From Betaproteobacteria bacterium (GTDB lineage Bacteria > Pseudomonadota > Gammaproteobacteria > Burkholderiales > Casimicrobiaceae), in assembly GCA_013298695.1 (NCBI GenBank), contig JAAFIS010000005.1, forward strand, positions 124,001 through 188,000: DNA of 64,000 nucleotides. Reading direction: 5' to 3'. The notes under the pieces are model-generated. The model had not been told where the DNA came from. It ran no database searches and was given only the letters and a program-made list of their open reading frames with translations. Below, in pieces: positions 63,212 through 64,000 of the stretch; position 1 is the first letter of the stretch; the number at the start of each line of letters is the position of its first letter. Made by a program: the position numbers and the translations under genes.

Positions 63212-63747
63212 CAGCGTGCTCCCTCGTGCGCGGTGTCGGCAATCCCTTCTTCAAAACGCATGAGCGCGCGATGGGCTTGCGAGCCGATCAACAGGTGCTC
63301 GACAATGAAGAGCAAAGTGATCGCCGCGCCGATCGGCAGCGACGCGTAGGTCACACCGACAGGAAGCCACGGCAATTCGCTGACCGACTGCGACATCGTT
63401 CCCGCGCAGAGTTTCCAGCCGTACCAAGCGACGAATCCGCAGGCGACGAGCATCAACAGATCAACGACGACAGCCGACGACTTCGCAAGCGCAGGTGGCA
63501 ATCGATCCGTCAACATCGTCACCGCAATGTGGCTATTCGCGCGATACGCGGCGGCTGCGCCGATGAAGGTAAACACCATCATGAGCAAGATCGCAATCGG
63601 CTCCGGCCACTGCGAGCCCGTACCCAGGACATAGCGCGTAAACACGCCCCACGGAATAATGAGCGACATCAGGGTGATTGCGATCCCGGCGAACCAGATG
63701 CTCGCGAGATACAAACGGTCCATTGCGGCGACGTATTGCTGCTTCAT
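63211..63747 (-). CDS. dctQ: TRAP transporter small permease DctQ
   Basis: 178 residues from ATG 63747, where AGGAGA lies 8 nt upstream; the frame is open farther but enters the MITE-like element. Four membrane helices with the family's FTRYVLGTGSQWPEPIAILLMMVFTFIGAAAAYR block. Coupled to dctM. Confidence 0.93.
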   Translation of the reverse strand: MKQQYVAAMDRLYLASIWFAGIAITLMSLIIPWGVFTRYVLGTGSQWPEPIAILLMMVFTFIGAAAAYRANSHIAVTMLTDRLPPALAKSSAVVVDLLMLVACGFVAWYGWKLCAGTMSQSVSELPWLPVGVTYASLPIGAAITLLFIVEHLLIGSQAHRALMRFEEGIADTAHEGAR

Positions 63748-63786
63748 TTTCTTGTTCTCCTGCGCATGAAAAAACGCCACGATAGT

Positions 63787-63953
63787 TAGGGAAACGCTGA
63801 ACAAGTCCCTCGCGCGCATCGCATCCTTGCTTTGGGCGGATCGCCGCGTCGAAAATGCTCGCCATAGCTGCGGCTATGTCTGTGCTTTTCTCCTTGCGCT
63901 CCATCCCAAATCAAGGCGCGCTGCATCGCGGTGACTTATTCAGCGTTTCCTTA
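63787..63953. mobile_element. MITE-like element with 21-bp inverted ends
   Basis: Left end 63787-63807 and right end 63933-63953 are inverted repeats with two mismatches around the shared core GGAAACGCTGAA. About 167 nt in all, no transposase. The inside carries a CATAGC/GCTATG hairpin. It separates dctQ from the probable dctP. Possible TTA/TA target duplication, not certain. Confidence 0.7.
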
Positions 63954-63978
63954 GATCGTGGCGTTCGTTGATTCCGAC

Positions 63979-64000
63979 TTACTTCACTTCGGAAATTCGT
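63979..64000 (-). CDS. Probable 3' end of the TRAP receptor gene dctP (partial)
   Basis: Only six codons and a stop are in the window; the minus strand reads ...RISEVK followed by TAA. Ending in a Lys-rich tail upstream of dctQ-dctM fits a DctP solute receptor, but this rests almost wholly on context. Confidence 0.35.

Noticed and set aside
63533..63904. A minus-strand frame overlapping dctQ and the MITE-like element
   Set aside because: It arises from the repeat element and the wrong frame of dctQ; dctQ itself has a good ribosome site and family motifs.

Overview
The window looks like a chromosomal segment of a betaproteobacterium, probably near Burkholderiales. The support is gene order and family type: hisI-hisE-hinT-tatABC-htrA-nif3 and petABC-sspA-sspB are typical betaproteobacterial blocks, and rlmB, the tRNA-Thr genes, the amino-acid ABC operons and the TRAP transporter are of proteobacterial type. 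I cannot name a genus from sequence alone.

Layout. 0-2 kb: the end of an RG/RN-rich protein gene, tRNA-Thr(CGT) and rlmB. 1.9-9 kb: a peptide-type ABC operon (two permeases, two ATPases) interleaved with two M20 amidohydrolases, a small membrane protein and a lipoprotein, but with no substrate-binding protein. 9.6-12.5 kb: a secreted protein built of about two dozen 23-residue repeats with a C-terminal peptidoglycan-binding domain. 12.6-20.3 kb: glutaryl-CoA dehydrogenase followed by accessory material. This holds a lone SIR2-domain protein, a Tat-exported molybdopterin oxidoreductase with its Fe-S subunit, a decayed glutathione-transferase gene fused to an IS110-family remnant, and two copies of a short 2OG-Fe(II) oxygenase gene that share the same one-base frameshift. 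20.5-25.8 kb: an ABC ATPase, an ABC-2 permease fused to an M1 peptidase, and a maleylacetoacetate isomerase-like GST. 26-31 kb: hisI-hisE, hinT, tatABC, an HtrA protease and nif3.

31-42 kb interrupts the expected nif3-petA neighbourhood. It carries an IspZ-like membrane protein, a TPR protein, a large secreted subtilase, a divergent secreted leucine-rich-repeat protein with a CTERM-like tail, and asd. A dead copy of the asd 3' end lies beside the subtilase. 42.5-48.6 kb: petABC (cytochrome bc1), sspAB, tRNA-Thr(TGT) and a RhlE-like helicase. 48.6-56.9 kb is a second accessory zone: a GIY-YIG pseudogene, a large RHS toxin gene with one in-frame amber codon and one frameshift in its toxin tip, a candidate immunity gene, a HigB/HigA-type toxin-antitoxin pair with a palindromic operator, and a second RHS fragment. 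56.9-64 kb: a complete livKHMGF-type ABC operon, then a TRAP transporter (dctQ-dctM, with the last codons of a probable dctP at the edge) whose spacer holds a small MITE-like element.

Functional links. The Tat translocase encoded here can export the RR-motif molybdoenzyme and probably the Rieske protein. The transporters and hydrolases suggest a peptide and amino-acid scavenging lifestyle with glutaryl-CoA (lysine/tryptophan) and possibly tyrosine catabolism. A recurring AT-rich intergenic element, bounded by GGGCnAAAGC-like and CGCCCAAT-like ends, sits upstream of several unrelated genes and is the least explained signal in the window. No CRISPR array, rRNA or complete prophage was seen.
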